Assembly (NCBI GenBank): GCA_031732875.1
Contig: JAVMKL010000045.1
Coordinates: 1 to 42,211 of the forward strand
Direction of reading: 5' to 3'
DNA length: 42,211 nt
From: JAVMKJ01 sp031732875
GTDB taxonomy: Bacteria > Pseudomonadota > Gammaproteobacteria > Competibacterales > Competibacteraceae
Position 1 is the first letter of the stretch, and each line of letters opens with the position of its first letter. The notes under the pieces were generated by a model that did no database searches, was not told where the DNA came from, and worked only from the letters and a program-made list of their open reading frames with translations. Made by a program: the position numbers and the translations under genes. Shown here in pieces: positions 40,655 through 42,211 of the stretch.

Positions 40655-40933
40655 TCAACGGTCCGAATGACCCAAATGCCGATCCGGCGCGATTCGGTCG
40701 CGAATTCTCTGCTTGACTTCCTTGGCTTCGGGAAATCGGCCTTCCTGTTTGTGCGACCAGATTAGTTCGTTACCGACCCGAATTTCGAATACGCCGCCAG
40801 TGCCGGGCCGCAACCCGACCTCGCCCAATTCCTCCTCGAAAGTGGTCAGCAACTCTTGTGCCAGCCAGGCGGCCCGCAGCAGCCAGCGGCATTGGGTGCA
40901 ATAGGTGATGCTCACCCGGGGTTTTTGTTCCAT
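40655..40933 (-). CDS. SelT/SelW/SelH family (Rdx) protein, cysteine form
   Basis: This 92-residue thioredoxin-like protein has the redox motif Cys12-x-x-Cys15 in ITYCTQCRW, followed by LRAAWLAQELLTTFEEEL and GGVFEIRVGNELIWS. In some relatives the second position is selenocysteine; here both are ordinary cysteine codons. The family is thought to act in thiol redox or selenium-related chemistry, without a settled bacterial role. CGGAGAG precedes the ATG. It follows mtgA by 12 bases and precedes dsbB, another thiol-redox gene, by 52 bases. Confidence 0.87.
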   Translation of the reverse strand: MEQKPRVSITYCTQCRWLLRAAWLAQELLTTFEEELGEVGLRPGTGGVFEIRVGNELIWSHKQEGRFPEAKEVKQRIRDRIAPDRHLGHSDR

Positions 40934-40945
40934 GCGCTCTCCGAA

Positions 40946-41725
40946 TCAAAGCCCGTCGAGGTAGGCGATACCGCCCAGTTGCCGCATCTGCCGCTCGATC
41001 CAGCGCTGGCGCGCGAGCACGTAGGCCGAGGGGTTGTCGACGCGATAGCGTATCGGATTGGGCAATACCGCAGCCAGTCGGGCGGCCTCGCCGGCGGTCA
41101 GCAGAGCGGCGGGCCTGTTGAAAAACCGCCGGCTGGCGGCCTCCACGCCGAAGATATGGTCGCCGAACTCGGCAATGTTGAGATAGACTTCCAAAATCCG
41201 TTCCTTGGACCAGAGCAGTTCCAGCAGCGCGGTGAACCAGGCCTCCAGTCCTTTGCGGACGAAGCCGCGCCCCGTCCACAGAAACAGATTTTTCGCCACC
41301 TGCTGGCTGATGGTGCTGGCGCCGCGCAAGGGTTTGCCATCCTCCCGATCCTCCAACGCCTCTCGAATTTCCACGAAATCGAAGCCGTGGTGATCGGGAA
41401 ACCGCTGGTCCTCGCCAGCAATGACCGCCAGCGCCGCGTAGGGCGAAATTGCCTCATACGGAGTCCAGTGGTAGCGGAACGCCGCACCATTGCCCACCCA
41501 TAATGCCTTGATCCAGTTTTGCGCGATGACACTGGAAGCCGGCAACGGCAACCAGCGCAGGATCAGCACCAGCAGCAGCGAGGCCAAGACAAAAATTCGC
41601 GCGGCCATCCACAATCCACGCCCGACTCGGCTCAATAACCGCTGCTCGAGCGACGGTAGCCGGACGGCGGCGACTCCAAACCGATTCACCCACCCACGCA
41701 GTCGCTCCCTCAGAAAATTCCCCAT
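40946..41725 (-). CDS. mtgA: MtgA, monofunctional peptidoglycan glycosyltransferase
   Basis: This 259-residue protein has one membrane anchor at about residues 43-60 (IFVLASLLLVLIL) and a GT51 domain with the catalytic glutamate Glu105 in AGEDQRFPDHHGFD and the second motif GASTISQQVAKNLFLW. KERILEVYLNIAEFG and AARLAAVLPNP follow, as expected. It polymerises lipid II into glycan strands and lacks a transpeptidase domain. The ATG overlaps the 3' end of the flavodoxin-like gene by 16 bases. Its N terminus is about 20 residues longer than in E. coli MtgA. Confidence 0.94.
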   Translation of the reverse strand: MGNFLRERLRGWVNRFGVAAVRLPSLEQRLLSRVGRGLWMAARIFVLASLLLVLILRWLPLPASSVIAQNWIKALWVGNGAAFRYHWTPYEAISPYAALAVIAGEDQRFPDHHGFDFVEIREALEDREDGKPLRGASTISQQVAKNLFLWTGRGFVRKGLEAWFTALLELLWSKERILEVYLNIAEFGDHIFGVEAASRRFFNRPAALLTAGEAARLAAVLPNPIRYRVDNPSAYVLARQRWIERQMRQLGGIAYLDGL

Positions 41726-42177
41726 GCTACCCCCGAAGCCATGGTTTCGCCCAGTTCCTCACAGCGTTGCACGATATCAGCGGTGAGTTCGCCACGGGCG
41801 ATGATCGGGTCGCACACCGGCTTGAGCGGGTAACCGCGAGCGATGCGTTCGATGCTGGTCAGCGCACCGGTACCGTCGTTGCCGGCACTGATGAAAACCG
41901 CATAGGGCAACCCACTAATTTTACCCTGAGCTGGATAGTAGGTGCGATCCAAAAAGGTTTTCAGCGCCCCGGACATGTAGCCGAAATTCTCCGGCGTTCC
42001 CAGCAGCAAGCCATGCGCCCACAAGAGATCGTCCAGCCCGGCGCGCAAGGCCATTTTCAGTCGGGTCTCGACTTCCGGCACCCGCCGCGCGCCGCGCAGC
42101 ATCGCTTTCGCCATCGTTCGGGTATGGCCGGTCTGGGAATGATAAACGACCAGTAGATGCTTGCGCGGCTCCGTCAT
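41710..42177 (-). CDS. Flavodoxin-fold protein (WrbA-like/NAD(P)H reductase-like)
   Basis: This 155-residue protein opens with the FMN-phosphate loop in LLVVYHSQTGHTRTMA. The middle contains LLLGTPENFGYMSGALKTFLDRTYY, typical of flavodoxin-fold reductases, and the tail is helical. It probably binds FMN and acts in quinone or other redox reduction; the exact substrate cannot be read from sequence. It is the first gene visible in a minus-strand run with mtgA. Its ribosome site is weak, and only 34 bases lie upstream before the window ends. Confidence 0.82.
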   Translation of the reverse strand: MTEPRKHLLVVYHSQTGHTRTMAKAMLRGARRVPEVETRLKMALRAGLDDLLWAHGLLLGTPENFGYMSGALKTFLDRTYYPAQGKISGLPYAVFISAGNDGTGALTSIERIARGYPLKPVCDPIIARGELTADIVQRCEELGETMASGVAWGIF

Positions 42178-42211
42178 GACAGCGCCCCGGGCGATGATCG
42201 CGAAATCAGGG

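Noticed and set aside
40886..40900. Selenocysteine in the SelW-like protein
   Set aside because: Both motif positions are cysteine codons and no in-frame TGA occurs at the motif.
1..42211. rRNA, tRNA, transposase or phage genes
   Set aside because: None was recognised on either strand; the window appears to be ordinary chromosomal gene blocks without an insertion sequence.

Overview
The window is 42.2 kb of high-GC, densely coding DNA that reads as the chromosome of a gammaproteobacterium. Evidence: a monofunctional-type RelA, the nudJ/mnmA/hflD gene set, RdgC, DsbB, RsmE, an HSI-I-like type VI secretion locus and exosortase A-type accessory genes. A phasin, a glycogen branching enzyme and a large acetyl-CoA hydrolase/transferase family protein suggest a carbon-storing organism, possibly a Competibacter-like glycogen-accumulating bacterium. 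That placement is inference only; there is no rRNA or tRNA gene here to test it.

Region 1 (1-10623, + strand) is a type VI secretion block: tssA (5' end cut by the window), tssB, tssC, hcp, tagJ, tssE, tssF, tssG, clpV. The order from tssB to clpV matches Pseudomonas aeruginosa HSI-I. It encodes sheath, tube, baseplate parts and the sheath-recycling ATPase. The membrane complex (tssJ, tssL, tssM), tssK and the spike vgrG are absent from the window. A near-consensus sigma-54 promoter and two 5'-leader hairpins precede hcp, and a strong hairpin follows it, so hcp looks like a separately boosted unit.

Region 2 (10627-18061, + strand) starts three bases after clpV with two tandem TPR-methyltransferase paralogues. 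Then come an acyl carrier protein and two alpha/beta-hydrolase-fold proteins of the exosortase A-associated type, and a membrane-anchored heparinase II/III-like protein. This looks like an envelope or exopolysaccharide module joined to the secretion locus.

Region 3 (18012-25704) holds a YheT-type hydrolase that overlaps the heparinase gene tail to tail, a SnoaL-like protein, the divergent acetyl-CoA hydrolase/transferase, glgB on the minus strand, and a c-type cytochrome lipoprotein. A 640-base stretch upstream of glgB holds at most one small doubtful gene.

Region 4 (25894-32477): relA, then hflD and mnmA (minus), a phasin gene divergent from rdgC across a palindromic promoter, and a membrane-anchored coiled-coil protein with a 15-base tandem repeat.

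Region 5 (32631-37347, + strand): a complete branched-chain amino-acid-type ABC transporter, with a terminator between the binding protein and the permease/ATPase genes livHMGF.

Region 6 (37392-42177): a haem-type DUF3365-like protein and nudJ (minus), phhB (+) split by a 100-N gap that is almost certainly a scaffolding artefact, and a minus-strand run of flavodoxin-like protein, mtgA, SelW-like protein, dsbB and rsmE. The rsmE gene appears to carry an in-frame palindromic repeat. Nothing is recognised in the last 34 bases.
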